The notes: generated by a model not told the origin, from the sequence alone. 64,000 bases of DNA from Oscheius onirici (GCA_932521025.1 OW051470.1:10464501-10528500); one strand, 5' to 3'. Shown: positions 37,672-51,951, numbered from the stretch's first letter. Numbers and translations are program-made.

Positions 37672-38628
37672 GCTATTCTATGGTAGTTATTTTCAGCCAG
37701 GCTATTTTATGGTAGTTAGTTTCAGCCTGGCCATTCTATGGTAGTTACTTTCAGCCTGGCCATCCTATGGTAGTTACTTTCAGCCTGGCCATTCTATGGT
37801 AGTTACTTTCAGCCAGGCTATTTTATGGTAGTTACTTTCAGCCTGGCCATCCTATGGTAGTTACTTTCAGCCTGGCCATTCTATGGTAGTTACTTTCAGC
37901 CAGGCTATTTTATGGTAGTTACTTTCAGCCTGGCCATCCTATGGTAGTTACTTTCAGCCTGGCCATTCTATGGTAGTTACTTTCAGCCTGGCCATTCTAT
38001 GGTAGTTACTTTCAGCCTGGCCATTCTATGGTAGTTACTTTCAGCCTGGCCATTCTATGGTAGTTACTTTCAGCCTGGCCATTCTATGGTAGTTACTTTC
38101 AGCCTGGCCATCCTATGGTAGTTACTTTCAGCCTGGCCAATCTATGGTAGTTACTTTCAGCCAGGCTATTCTATGGTAGTTACTTTCAGCCTGGCCATTC
38201 TATGGTAGTTACTTTCAGCCTGGCCATTCTATGGTAGTTACTTTCAGCCAGGCTATTTTATGGTAGTTACTTTCAGCCTGGCCATCCTATGGTAGTTACT
38301 TTCAGCCTGGCCATTCTATGGTAGTTACTTTCAGCCAGGCTATTCTATGGTAGTTACTTTCAGCCTGGCCATTCTATGGTAGTTACTTTCAGCCTGGCCA
38401 TTCTATGATAGTTACTTTCAGCTTGGCCATTCTATGGTAGTTACTTTCAGCCTGGCCATTCTATGGTAGTTACTTTCAGCCTGGCCATTCTATGGTAGTT
38501 ACTTTCAGCCAGGCTATTCTATGGTAGTTACTTTCAGCCTGGCCATTCTATGGTAGTTACTTTCAGCCTGGCTATTCTATGGTAGTTACTTTCAGCCAGG
38601 CTTTTCTGTGGTAGTTACTTTCAGCCAG

Positions 38629-41600
38629 GCCATTCCATGGTAGTTACAATCAGCCAGGCCATTCTATGGTAACTACTTTCAGCCAGGCTTTTCTGTGGTA
38701 GTTACTTTCAGCCAGGCCATTCTATGGTAGTTACAATCAGCCAGGCCATTCTATGGTAATTACTTTCAGCCAGGCTATTCTATGGTAGTTACTTTCAGCC
38801 AGGCCATTCTATGGTAGTTACAATCAGCCAGGCCATTCTATGGTAATTACTTTCAGCTTGGCCATTCTATGGTAATTACTTTCAGCCAGGCTATTCTATG
38901 GTAGTTACTTTCAGCCAGGCTATTCTATGGTAATTACTTTCAGCCAGGCCATTCTATGGTAGTTACTATCAGCCAGGCTATTCTATGGTAGTTACTTTCA
39001 GCCAGGCCATTCTATGGTAGTTACAATCAGCCAGGCCATTCTATGGTAATTACTTTCAGCCAGGCCATTCTATGGTAGTTACTTTCAGCCTGGCCATTCT
39101 ATGGTAGTTACTATCAGCCAGGCTATTCTATGGTAGTTACTTTCAGCCAGGCCATTCTATGGTAGTTACAATCAGCCAGGCCATTCTATGGTAATTACTT
39201 TCAGCTTGGCCATTCTATGGTAATTACTTTCAGCCAGGCTATTCTATGGTAGTTACTTTCAGCCAGGCTATTCTATGGTAGTTACTTTCAGCCAGGCCAT
39301 TCTATGGTAGTTACAATCAGCCAGGCCATTCTATGGTAATTACTTTCAGCCAGGCCATTCTATGGTAGTTACTTTCAGCCTGGCCATTCTATGGTAGTTA
39401 CTATCAGCCAGGCTATTCTATGGTAGTTACTTTCAGCCCTGCCATTCTATGGTAGTTACAATCAGCCAGGCCATTCTATGGTAATTACTTTCAGCCAGGC
39501 CATTCTATGGTAGTTACTTTCAGCCTGGCCATTCTATGGTAGTTACTATCAGCCAGGCTATTCTATGGTAGTTACTTTCAGCCTGGCCATTCTATGGTAG
39601 TTACTTTCAGCCTGGCTATTCTATGGTAGTTACTTTCAGCCAGGCTTTTCTGTGGTAGTTACTTTCAGCCAGGCCATTCTATGGTAGTTACAATCAGCCA
39701 GGCCATTCTATGGTAATTACTTTCAGCCAGGCTATTCTATGGTAGTTACTTTCAGCCAGGCCATTCTATGGTAGTTACAATCAGCCAGGCCATTCTATGG
39801 TAATTACTTTCAGCTTGGCCATTCTATGGTAATTACTTTCAGCCAGGCTATTCTATGGTAGTTACTTTCAGCCAGGCTATTCTATGGTAGTTACTTTCAG
39901 CCAGGCCATTCTATGGTAGTTACAATCAGCCAGGCCATTCTATGGTAATTACTTTCAGCCAGGCCATTCTATGGTAGTTACTTTCAGCCTGGCCATTCTA
40001 TGGTAGTTACTATCAGCCAGGCTATTCTATGGTAGTTACTTTCAGCCTGGCCATTCTATGGTAGTTACTTTCAGCCTGGCCATTCTATGGTAGTTACTTT
40101 CAGCCAGGCCATTCTATGGTAGTTACAATCAGCCAGGCCATTCTATGGTAATTACTTTCAGCCAGGCTATTCTATGGTAGTTACTTTCAGCCAGGCCATT
40201 CTATGGTAGTTACAATCAGCCAGGCCATTCTATGGTAATTACTTTCAGCCAGGCCATTCTATGGTAGTTACTTTCAGCCTGGCCATTCTATGGTAGTTAC
40301 TATCAGCCAGGCTATTCTATGGTAGTTACTTTCAGCCTGGCCATTCTATGGTAGTTACTTTCAGCCTGGCCATTCTATGGTAGTTACTTTCAGCCTGGCC
40401 ATTCTATGGTAGTTACTTTCAGCCTGGCTATTCTATGGTAGTTACTTTCAGCCAGGCTTTTCTGTGGTAGTTACTTTCAGCCAGGCCATTCTATGGTAGT
40501 TACAATCAGCCAGGCCATTCTATGGTAATTACTTTCAGCCAGGCTTTTCTGTGGTAGTTACTTTCAGCCAGGCCATTCTATGGTAGTTACAATCAGCCAG
40601 GCTATTCTATGGTAATTACTTTCAGCCAGGCTATTCTATGGTAGTTACTTTCAGCCAGGCCATTCTATGGTAGTTACAATCAGCCAGGCCATTCTATGGT
40701 AATTACTTTCAGCCAGGCTTTTCTGTGGTAGTTACTTTCAGCCAGGCCATTCTATGGTAGTTACAATCAGCCAGGCCATTCTATGGTAATTACTTTCAGC
40801 CAGGCTATTCTATGGTAGTTACTTTCAGCCTGGCCATTCTATGGTAGTTACTTTCAGCCTGGCCATTCTATGATAGTTACTTTCAGCTTGGCCATTCTAT
40901 GGTAGTTACTTTCAGCCAGGCTTTTCTGTGGTAGTTACTTTCAGCCAGGCCATTCTATGGTAGTTACAATCAGCCAGGCCATTCTATGGTAATTACTTTC
41001 AGCCAGGCTATTCTATGGTAATTACTTTCAGCCTGGCCATTCTATGATAGTTACTTTCAGCTTGGCCATTCTATGGTAATTACTTTCAGCCAGGCTATTC
41101 TATGGTAGTTACTTTCAGCCAGGCTATTCTATGGTAGTTACTTTCAGCCAGGCCATTCTATGGTAGTTACAATCAGCCAGGCCATTCTATGGTAATTACT
41201 TTCAGCCAGGCCATTCTATGGTAGTTACTTTCAGCCTGGCCATTCTATGGTAGTTACTTTCAGCCTGGCCATTCTATGATAGTTACTTTCAGCTTGGCCA
41301 TTCTATGGTAGTTACTTTCAGCCAGGCTTTTCTGTGGTAGTTACTTTCAGCCAGGCCATTCTATGGTAGTTACAATCAGCCAGGCCATTCTATGGTAATT
41401 ACTTTCAGCCAGGCCATTCTATGGTAGTTACTTTCAGCCTGGCCATTCTATGGTAGTTACTTTCAGCCTGGCCATTCTATGGTAGTTACTTTCAGCCTGG
41501 CTATTCTATGGTAGTTACTTTCAGCCAGGCTTTTCTGTGGTAGTTACTTTCAGCCAGGCCATTCTATGGTAGTTACAATCAGCCAGGCCATTCTATGGTA

Positions 41601-43480
41601 ATTACTTTCAGCCAGGCTTTTCTGTGGTAGTTACTTTCAGCCAGGCCATTCTATGGTAGTTACAATCAGCCAGGCCATTCTATGGTAATTACTTTCAGCC
41701 AGGCTATTCTATGGTAGTTACTTTCAGCCAGGCCATTCTATGGTAGTTACAATCAGCCAGGCCATTCTATGGTAATTACTTTCAGCCAGGCCATTCTATG
41801 GTAGTTACTTTCAGCCAGGCCATTCTATGGTAGTTACTATCAGCCAGGCTATTCTATGGTAGTTACTTTCAGCCTGGCCATTCTATGGTAGTTACTTTCA
41901 GCCTGGCCATTCTATGGTAGTTACTTTCAGCCTGGCTATTCTATGGTAGTTACTTTCAGCCTGGCCATTCTATGGTAGTTACTTTCAGCCTGGCCATTCT
42001 ATGGTAGTTACTTTCAGCCTGGCTATTCTATGGTAGTTACTTTCAGCCTGGCCATTCTATGGTAGTTACTTTCAGCCTGGCCATTCTATGGTAGTTACTT
42101 TCAGCCTGGCCATTCTATGGTAGTTACTTTCAGCCTGGCCATTCTATGGTAGTTACTTTCAGCCAGGCTATTCTATGGTAGTTACTTTCAGCCAGGCTAT
42201 TCTATGGTAGTTATTTTCAGCCAGGCTATTTTATGGTAGTTAGTTTCAGCCTGGCCATTCTATGGTAGTTACTTTCAGCCAGGCTATTCTATGGTAGTTA
42301 CTTTCAGCCTGGCCATCCTATGGTAGTTACTTTCAGCCTGGCCATTCTATGGTAGTTACTTTCAGCCTGGCCATTCTATGGTAGTTACTTTCAGCCAGGC
42401 TATTCTATGGTAGTTACTTTCAGCCAGGCTATTCTATGGTAATTACTTTCAGCCAGGCTATTCTATGGTAGTTACTTTCAGCCAGGCCATTCTATGGTAG
42501 TTACAATCAGCCAGGCCATTCTATGGTAATTACTTTCAGCCAGGCTTTTCTGTGGTAGTTACTTTCAGCCAGGCCATTCTATGGTAGTTACAATCAGCCA
42601 GGCCATTCTATGGTAATTACTTTCAGCCAGGCTATTCTATGGTAGTTACTTTCAGCCTGGCCATTCTATGGTAGTTACTTTCAGCCTGGCCATTCTATGA
42701 TAGTTACTTTCAGCTTGGCCATTCTATGGTAGTTACTTTCAGCCAGGCTTTTCTGTGGTAGTTACTTTCAGCCAGGCCATTCTATGGTAGTTACAATCAG
42801 CCAGGCCATTCTATGGTAATTACTTTCAGCCAGGCTATTCTATGGTAATTACTTTCAGCCTGGCCATTCTATGATAGTTACTTTCAGCTTGGCCATTCTA
42901 TGGTAATTACTTTCAGCCAGGCTATTCTATGGTAGTTACTTTCAGCCAGGCTATTCTATGGTAGTTACTTTCAGCCAGGCCATTCTATGGTAGTTACAAT
43001 CAGCCAGGCCATTCTATGGTAATTACTTTCAGCCAGGCCATTCTATGGTAGTTACTTTCAGCCTGGCCATTCTATGGTAGTTACTATCAGCCAGGCTATT
43101 CTATGGTAGTTACTTTCAGCCTGGCCATTCTATGGTAGTTACTTTCAGCCTGGCCATTCTATGGTAGTTACTTTCAGCCTGGCTATTCTATGGTAGTTAC
43201 TTTCAGCCAGGCTTTTCTGTGGTAGTTACTTTCAGCCAGGCCATTCTATGGTAGTTACAATCAGCCAGGCCATTCTATGGTAATTACTTTCAGCCAGGCT
43301 TTTCTGTGGTAGTTACTTTCAGCCAGGCCATTCTATGGTAGTTACAATCAGCCAGGCCATTCTATGGTAATTACTTTCAGCCAGGCTATTCTATGGTAGT
43401 TACTTTCAGCCAGGCCATTCTATGGTAGTTACAATCAGCCAGGCCATTCTATGGTAATTACTTTCAGCCAGGCCATTCTA
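38629..43480 (+). repeat. D-E island 1 (C, D, E, N, O repertoire)
   Basis: Dense D-E dimers with C, N, O and A' units. The first D (38,629) carries C8, so it contains CCATGG, and its partner E has an extra change (GGTAACTAC). Unusual single units are the double change C28,T29 at 39,439-39,440 and an E on a T3 background near 40.60 kb. The O markers at 40,873 and 42,700 are 63 monomers apart and are flanked by the same words, which shows an internal higher-order copy. An L-M pair lies alone at about 42.2 kb. Confidence 0.82.
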
Positions 43481-43556
43481 TGGTAGTTACTTTCAGCCAG
43501 GCCATTCTATGGTAGTTACTATCAGCCAGGCTATTCTATGGTAGTTACTTTCAGCC

Positions 43557-46500
43557 TGGCCATTCTATGGTAGTTACTTTCAGCCTGGCCATTCTATGGT
43601 AGTTACTTTCAGCCTGGCTATTCTATGGTAGTTACTTTCAGCCTGGCCATTCTATGGTAGTTACTTTCAGCCTGGCCATTCTATGGTAGTTACTTTCAGC
43701 CTGGCTATTCTATGGTAGTTACTTTCAGCCTGGCCATTCTATGGTAGTTACTTTCAGCCTGGCCATTCTATGGTAGTTACTTTCAGCCTGGCCATTCTAT
43801 GGTAGTTACTTTCAGCCTGGCCATTCTATGGTAGTTACTTTCAGCCAGGCTATTCTATGGTAGTTACTTTCAGCCAGGCTATTCTATGGTAGTTATTTTC
43901 AGCCAGGCTATTTTATGGTAGTTAGTTTCAGCCTGGCCATTCTATGGTAGTTACTTTCAGCCAGGCTATTCTATGGTAGTTACTTTCAGCCTGGCCATCC
44001 TATGGTAGTTACTTTCAGCCTGGCCATTCTATGGTAGTTACTTTCAGCCTGGCCATTCTATGGTAGTTACTTTCAGCCAGGCTATTCTATGGTAGTTACT
44101 TTCAGCCAGGCTATTCTATGGTAGTTATTTTCAGCCAGGCTATTTTATGGTAGTTAGTTTCAGCCTGGCCATTCTATGGTAGTTACTTTCAGCCAGGCTA
44201 TTCTATGGTAGTTACTTTCAGCCTGGCCATCCTATGGTAGTTACTTTCAGCCTGGCCATTCTATGGTAGTTACTTTCAGCCAGGCTATTTTATGGTAGTT
44301 ACTTTCAGCCTGGCCATCCTATGGTAGTTACTTTCAGCCTGGCCATTCTATGGTAGTTACTTTCAGCCAGGCTATTTTATGGTAGTTACTTTCAGCCTGG
44401 CCATCCTATGGTAGTTACTTTCAGCCTGGCCATTCTATGGTAGTTAGTTTCAGCCTGGCCATTCTATGGTAGTTACTTTCAGCCAGGCTATTCTATGGTA
44501 GTTACTTTCAGCCTGGCCATCCTATGGTAGTTACTTTCAGCCTGGCCAATCTATGGTAGTTACTTTCAGCCAGGCTATTCTATGGTAGTTACTTTCAGCC
44601 TGGCCATTCTATGGTAGTTACTTTCAGCCTGGCCATTCTATGGTAGTTACTTTCAGCCAGGCTATTTTATGGTAGTTACTTTCAGCCTGGCCATCCTATG
44701 GTAGTTACTTTCAGCCTGGCCATTCTATGGTAGTTACTTTCAGCCTGGCTATTCTATGGTAGTTACTTTCAGCCTGGCCATTCTATGGTAGTTACTTTCA
44801 GCCTGGCTATTCTATGGTAGTTACTTTCAGCCTGGCCATTCTATGGTAGTTACTTTCAGCCTGGCCATTCTATGGTAGTTACTTTCAGCCTGGCCATTCT
44901 ATGGTAGTTACTTTCAGCCAGGCTATTCTATGGTAGTTACTTTCAGCCAGGCTATTCTATGGTAGTTATTTTCAGCCAGGCTATTTTATGGTAGTTAGTT
45001 TCAGCCTGGCCATTCTATGGTAGTTACTTTCAGCCAGGCTATTCTATGGTAGTTACTTTCAGCCTGGCCATCCTATGGTAGTTACTTTCAGCCTGGCCAT
45101 TCTATGGTAGTTACTTTCAGCCTGGCCATTCTATGGTAGTTACTTTCAGCCAGGCTATTCTATGGTAGTTACTTTCAGCCAGGCTATTCTATGGTAGTTA
45201 TTTTCAGCCAGGCTATTTTATGGTAGTTAGTTTCAGCCTGGCCATTCTATGGTAGTTACTTTCAGCCAGGCTATTCTATGGTAGTTACTTTCAGCCTGGC
45301 CATCCTATGGTAGTTACTTTCAGCCTGGCCAATCTATGGTAGTTACTTTCAGCCAGGCTATTCTATGGTAGTTACTTTCAGCCTGGCCATTCTATGGTAG
45401 TTACTTTCAGCCTGGCCATTCTATGGTAGTTACTTTCAGCCAGGCTATTTTATGGTAGTTACTTTCAGCCTGGCCATCCTATGGTAGTTACTTTCAGCCT
45501 GGCCATTCTATGGTAGTTACTTTCAGCCAGGCTATTTTATGGTAGTTACTTTCAGCCTGGCCATCCTATGGTAGTTACTTTCAGCCTGGCCATTCTATGG
45601 TAGTTAGTTTCAGCCTGGCCATTCTATGGTAGTTACTTTCAGCCAGGCTATTCTATGGTAGTTACTTTCAGCCTGGCCATCCTATGGTAGTTACTTTCAG
45701 CCTGGCCAATCTATGGTAGTTACTTTCAGCCAGGCTATTCTATGGTAGTTACTTTCAGCCTGGCCATTCTATGGTAGTTACTTTCAGCCTGGCCATTCTA
45801 TGGTAGTTACTTTCAGCCAGGCTATTTTATGGTAGTTACTTTCAGCCTGGCCATCCTATGGTAGTTACTTTCAGCCTGGCCATTCTATGGTAGTTACTTT
45901 CAGCCAGGCTATTTTATGGTAGTTACTTTCAGCCTGGCCATCCTATGGTAGTTACTTTCAGCCTGGCCATTCTATGGTAGTTACTTTCAGCCTGGCCATT
46001 CTATGGTAGTTACTTTCAGCCTGGCCAATCTATGGTAGTTACTTTCAGCCAGGCTATTCTATGGTAGTTACTTTCAGCCTGGCCATTCTATGGTAGTTAC
46101 TTTCAGCCTGGCCATTCTATGGTAGTTACTTTCAGCCAGGCTATTTTATGGTAGTTACTTTCAGCCTGGCCATCCTATGGTAGTTACTTTCAGCCTGGCC
46201 ATTCTATGGTAGTTACTTTCAGCCAGGCTATTCTACGGTAGTTACTTTCAGCCTGGCCATTCTATGGTAATTACTTTCAGCCTGGCCATTCTATGATAGT
46301 TACTTTCAGCCAGGCTATTCTATGGTAGTTACTTTCAGCCAGGCTATTTTATGATAGTTACTTTCAGCCAGGCTATTCTATGGTAGTTACTTTCAGCCAG
46401 GCTATTTTATGGTAGTTACTTTCAGCCTGGCCATCCTATGGTAGTTACTTTCAGCCTGGCCATTCTATGGTAGTTACTTTCAGCCAGGCTATTCTATGGT

Positions 46501-47560
46501 AGTTACTTTCAGCCTGGCCATTCTATGGTAGTTACTTTCAGCCTGGCCATTCTATGGTAGTTACTTTCAGCCTGGCCATCCTATGGTAGTTACTTTCAGC
46601 CTGGCCAATCTATGGTAGTTACTTTCAGCCAGGCTATTCTATGGTAGTTACTTTCAGCCTGGCCATTCTATGGTAGTTACTTTCAGCCTGGCCATTCTAT
46701 GGTAGTTACTTTCAGCCAGGCTATTTTATGGTAGTTACTTTCAGCCTGGCCATCCTATGGTAGTTACTTTCAGCCTGGCCATTCTATGGTAGTTACTTTC
46801 AGCCAGGCTATTCTATGGTAGTTACTTTCAGCCTGGCCATTCTATGGTAGTTACTTTCAGCCTGGCCATTCTATGGTAGTTACTTTCAGCCTGGCCATTC
46901 TATGGTAGTTACTTTCAGCCTGGCCATTCTATGGTAGTTACTTTCAGCCAGGCTATTCTATGGTAGTTACTTTCAGCCTGGCCATTCTATGGTAGTTACT
47001 TTCAGCTTGGCCATTCTATGGTAGTTACTTTCAGCCTGGCCATTCTATGGTAGTTACTTTCAGCCTGGCCATTCTATGGTAGTTACTTTCAGCCAGGCTA
47101 TTCTATGGTAGTTACTTTCAGCCTGGCCATTCTATGGTAGTTACTTTCAGCCTGGCCATTCTATGGTAGTTACTATCAGCCAGGCTATTTTATGGTAGTT
47201 ACTTTCAGCCTGGCCATCCTATGGTAGTTACTTTCAGCCTGGCCAATCTATGGTAGTTACTTTCAGCCAGGCTATTCTATGGTAGTTACTTTCAGCCTGG
47301 CCATTCTATGGTAGTTACTTTCAGCCTGGCCATTCTATGGTAGTTACTTTCAGCCAGGCTATTTTATGGTAGTTACTTTCAGCCTGGCCATCCTATGGTA
47401 GTTACTTTCAGCCTGGCCATTCTATGGTAGTTACTTTCAGCCAGGCTATTCTATGGTAGTTACTTTCAGCCTGGCCATTCTATGGTAATTACTTTCAGCC
47501 TGGCCATTCTATGATAGTTACTTTCAGCTTGGCCATTCTATGGTAGTTACTTTCAGCCAG
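43557..47560 (+). repeat. I/J/K/L/M block 1
   Basis: Words I-J, J-K and L-M in a background of A and B; no D-E or C. L-M pairs at 43,878/44,110 and 44,951/45,183 give a second, 37-monomer step (1,073 bp) over the 8-monomer one. An isolated CpG from T10 to C (TACGG) lies at 46,236. Near 46.35 kb an I unit carries A12 (ATTTTATGATAG), a combination I saw nowhere else. Confidence 0.82.
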
Positions 47561-48227
47561 GCCATTCTATGGTAGTTACAATCAGCCAGGCCATTCTATG
47601 GTAATTACTTTCAGCCAGGCTATTCTATGGTAGTTACTTTCAGCCAGGCTATTCTATGGTAGTTACTTTCAGCCAGGCCATTCTATGGTAGTTACAATCA
47701 GCCAGGCCATTCTATGGTAATTACTTTCAGCCAGGCCATTCTATGGTAGTTACTTTCAGCCTGGCCATTCTATGGTAGTTACTTTCAGCCTGGCCATTCT
47801 ATGGTAGTTACTTTCAGCCAGGCTATTCTATGGTAGTTACTTTCAGCCTGGCCATTCTATGGTAGTTACTTTCAGCCTGGCCATTCTATGGTAGTTACTT
47901 TCAGCCTGGCCATTCTATGGTAGTTACTATCAGCCAGGCTATTTTATGGTAGTTACTTTCAGCCTGGCCATCCTATGGTAGTTACTTTCAGCCTGGCCAA
48001 TCTATGGTAGTTACTTTCAGCCAGGCTATTCTATGGTAGTTACTTTCAGCCTGGCCATTCTATGGTAGTTACTTTCAGCCTGGCCATTCTATGGTAGTTA
48101 CTTTCAGCCAGGCTATTTTATGGTAGTTACTTTCAGCCAGGCTATTCTATGGTAGTTACTTTCAGCCAGGCCATTCTATGGTAGTTACAATCAGCCAGGC
48201 CATTCTATGGTAGTTACTTTCAGCCTG
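47561..48227 (+). repeat. D-E island 2
   Basis: Short island with D at 47,561, B units, a second D-E pair, an N-I-J-K word and a final D at 48,170 that is not followed by E. The D-E words sit inside sequence that otherwise resembles the I/J/K block, so this looks like a small insertion or a conversion tract. Confidence 0.78.
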
Positions 48228-48719
48228 GCCATTCTATGGTAGTTACTTTCAGCCTGGCCATTCTATGATAGTTACTTTCAGCTTGGCCATCCTATGGTAG
48301 TTACTTTCAGCCTGGCCATTCTATGGTAGTTACTTTCAGCCAGGCTATTCTATGGTAGTTACTTTCAGCCTGGCCATTCTATGGTAATTACTTTCAGCCA
48401 GGCTATTCTATGGTAGTTACTTTCAGCCTGGCCATTCTATGGTAGTTACTTTCAGCCAGGCTATTCTATGGTAGTTACTTTCAGCCAGGCTATTCTATGG
48501 TAGTTACTTTCAGCCAGGCTATTCTATGGTAGTTACTTTCAGCCTGGCCATTCTATGGTAGTTATTTTCAGCCAGGCTATTCTATGGTAGTTACTTTCAG
48601 CCTGGCCATTCTATGGTAGTTACTTTCAGCCAGGCTATTCTATGGTAGTTACTTTCAGCCAGGCTATTCTATGGTAGTTACTTTCAGCCAGGCTATTCTA
48701 TGGTAGTTACTTTCAGCCT

Positions 48720-49495
48720 GGCCATCCTATGGTAGTTACTTTCAGCCTGGCCATTCTATGGTAGTTACTATCAGCCAGGCTATTTTATGGTAGTTACTTT
48801 CAGCCTGGCCATCCTATGGTAGTTACTTTCAGCCTGGCCAATGTATGGTAGTTACTTTCAGCCAGGCTTTTCTATGGTAGTTACTTTCAGCCTGGCCATT
48901 CTATGGTAGTTACTTTCAGCCTGGCCATTCTATGGTAGTTACTTTCAGCCAGGCCATTCTATGGTAGTTACTTTCATCCAGGCCATTCTATGGTAGTTAC
49001 TTTCAGCCAGGCTATTCTATGGTAGTTACTTTCAGCCTGGCCATTCTATGGTAGTTATTTTCAGCCAGGCTATTCTATGGTAGTTACTTTCAGCCTGGCC
49101 ATTCTATGGTAGTTACTTTCAGCCTGGCCATTCTATGGTAGTTACTTTCAGCCTGGCCATTCTATGGTAGTTACTATCAGCCAGGCTATTTTATGGTAGT
49201 TACTTTCAGCCTGGCCATCCTATGGTAGTTACTTTCAGCCTGGCCATTCTATGGTAGTTACTATCAGCCAGGCTATTTTATGGTAGTTACTTTCAGCCTG
49301 GCCATCCTATGGTAGTTACTTTCAGCCTGGCCAATGTATGGTAGTTACTTTCAGCCAGGCTTTTCTATGGTAGTTACTTTCAGCCTGGCCATTCTATGGT
49401 AGTTACTTTCAGCCTGGCCATTCTATGGTAGTTACTTTCAGCCAGGCCATTCTATGGTAGTTACTTTCATCCAGGCCATTCTATGGTAGTTACTT
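48720..49495 (+). repeat. Tandem duplication, 17 monomers (493 bp)
   Basis: Two copies of the word J, N, I, J, K-with-G7, H, A, A, V-with-T25. The private changes prove common descent: G7 in K at 48,843 and 49,336, and T25 (TTTCATCC) at 48,977 and 49,470, each 493 bp apart. H-like units (GCTTTTCTATGG) here are the only ones I saw right of 36 kb. Confidence 0.9.
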
Positions 49496-51450
49496 TCAGC
49501 CTGGCCATTCTATGGTAGTTACTTTCAGCCAGGCTATTTTATGGTAGTTACTTTCAGCCTGGCCATTCTATGGTAGTTAGTTTCAGCCTGGCCATTCTAT
49601 GGTAGTTACTTTCAGCCAGGCTATTCTATGGTAGTTACTTTCAGCCTGGCCATCCTATGGTAGTTACTTTCAGCCTGGCCATCCTATGGTAGTTACTTTC
49701 AGCCAGGCTATTTTATGGTAGTTACTTTCAGCCTGGCCATCCTATGGTAGTTACTTTCAGCCAGGCTATTCTATGGTAGTTACTTTCAGCCTGGCTATTT
49801 TATGGTAGTTACTTTCAGCCAGGCTATTTTATGGTAGTTACTTTCAGCCAGGCTATTCTATGGTAGTTACTTTCAGCCAGGCTATTCTATGGTAGTTACT
49901 TTCAGCCAGGCTATTCTATGGTAGTTACTTTCAGCCAGGCTATTCTATGGTAGTTACTTTCAGCCAGGCTATTCTATGGTAGTTACTTTCAGCCTGGCCA
50001 TTCTATGGTAGTTACTTTCAGCTAGGCTATTCTATGGTAGTTACTTTCAGCCTGGCCATTCTATGGTAGTTACTTTCAGCCAGGCTATTTTATGGTAGTT
50101 ACTTTCAGCCTGGCCATTCTATGGTAGTTACTATCAGCCAGGCTATTCTATGGTAGTTACTTTCAGCCTGGCCATTCTATGGTAGTTACTTTCAGCCTGG
50201 CCATTCTATGGTAGTTACTTTCAGCCTGGCCATTCTATGGTAGTTACTTTCAGCCTGGCCATTCTATGGTAGTTACTTTCAGCCTGGCCATCCTATGGTA
50301 GTTACTTTCAGCCTGGCCAATCTATGGTAGTTACTTTCAGCCAGGCTATTCTATGGTAGTTACTTTCAGCCTGGCCATTCTATGGTAGTTACTTTCAGCC
50401 AGGCTATTTTATGGTAGTTACTTTCAGCCTGGCCATCCTATGGTAGTTACTTTCAGCCTGGCCATTCTATGGTAGTTACTTTCAGCCTGGCCAATCTATG
50501 GTAGTTACTTTCAGCCAGGCTATTCTATGGTAGTTACTTTCAGCCTGGCCATTCTATGGTAGTTACTTTCAGCCTGGCCATTCTATGGTAGTTACTTTCA
50601 GCCAGGCCATTCTATGGTAGTTACTTTCAGCCAGGCCATTCTATGGTAGTTACTTTCAGCCTGGCCATTCTATGGTAGTTACTTTCAGCCAGGCTATTTT
50701 ATGGTAGTTACTTTCAGCCTGGCCATTCTATGGTAGTTAGTTTCAGCCTGGCCATTCTATGGTAGTTACTTTCAGCCAGGCTATTCTATGGTAGTTACTT
50801 TCAGCCTGGCCATCCTATGGTAGTTACTTTCAGCCTGGCCATCCTATGGTAGTTACTTTCAGCCAGGCTATTTTATGGTAGTTACTTTCAGCCTGGCCAT
50901 CCTATGGTAGTTACTTTCAGCCAGGCTATTCTATGGTAGTTACTTTCAGCCTGGCTATTTTATGGTAGTTACTTTCAGCCAGGCTATTTTATGGTAGTTA
51001 CTTTCAGCCAGGCTATTCTATGGTAGTTACTTTCAGCCAGGCTATTCTATGGTAGTTACTTTCAGCCAGGCTATTCTATGGTAGTTACTTTCAGCCAGGC
51101 TATTCTATGGTAGTTACTTTCAGCCAGGCTATTCTATGGTAGTTACTTTCAGCCTGGCCATTCTATGGTAGTTACTTTCAGCCAGGCTATTCTATGGTAG
51201 TTACTTTCAGCCTGGCCATTCTATGGTAGTTACTTTCAGCCAGGCTATTTTATGGTAGTTACTTTCAGCCTGGCCATTCTATGGTAGTTACTTTCAGCCA
51301 GGCTATTCTATGGTAGTTACTTTCAGCCTGGACATTCTATGGTAGTTACTTTCAGCCTGGCCATTCTATGGTAGTTACTTTCAGCCTGGCCATTCTATGG
51401 TAGTTACTTTCAGCCTGGCCATTCTATGGTAGTTACTTTCAGCCTGGCCA
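49311..51450 (+). repeat. Duplication, 40-monomer offset (1,160 bp), older
   Basis: About 49,311-50,290 matches about 50,471-51,450 in unit order, including G19 units at 49,580 and 50,740. At least six substitutions separate the copies: 49,336 (G7), about 49,362 (T4), 49,470 (T25), 50,023 (T27), 50,133 (A21) and 51,332 (A2). This is the most diverged of the large copies described here. Two of the differences belong to the overlapping 493-bp duplication. Confidence 0.85.
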
Positions 51451-51951
51451 TTCTATGGTAGTTACTTTCAGCCTGGCCATTCTATGGTAGTTACTATCAG
51501 CCAGGCTATTTTATGGTAGTTACTTTCAGCCTGGCCATTCTATGGTAGTTACTTTCAGCCTGGCCATTCTATGGTAGTTACTTTCAGCCAGGCTATTCTA
51601 TGGTAGTTACTTTCAGCCAGGCTATTTTATGGTAGTTAGTTTCAGCCTGGCCATTCTATGGTAGTTACTTTCAGCCAGGCTATTCTATGGTAGTTACTTT
51701 CAGCCAGGCTATTCTATGGTAGTTACTTTCAGCCTGGCTATTTTATGGTAGTTAGTTTCAGCCTGGCCATTCTATGGTAGTTACTTTCAGCCTGGCCATC
51801 CTATGGTAGTTACTTTCAGCCTGGCCATTCTATGGTAGTTACTTTCAGCCAGGCTATTCTATGGTAGTTACTTTCAGCCTGGCCATTCTATGGTAGTTAC
51901 TTTCAGCCAGGCTATTCTATGTTAGTTACTTTCAGCCTGGCCATTCTATGG

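Larger units (their letters stand above)
37003..38628 (+). repeat. Zone 5a: first L/M and I/J/K block
   Basis: M appears alone at 37,179, then as L-M at 37,440 and again 232 bp later. I-J words, one K (38,136) and one O near 38.4 kb follow. This is the left border of L and M in the window; neither was seen upstream. Confidence 0.82.

Noticed and set aside
46236-46237. CpG at 46,236 as a regulatory site
   Set aside because: It is a single T-to-C substitution in an ordinary monomer; similar units at 59.3-59.5 and 61.9-62.0 kb are copies of each other.
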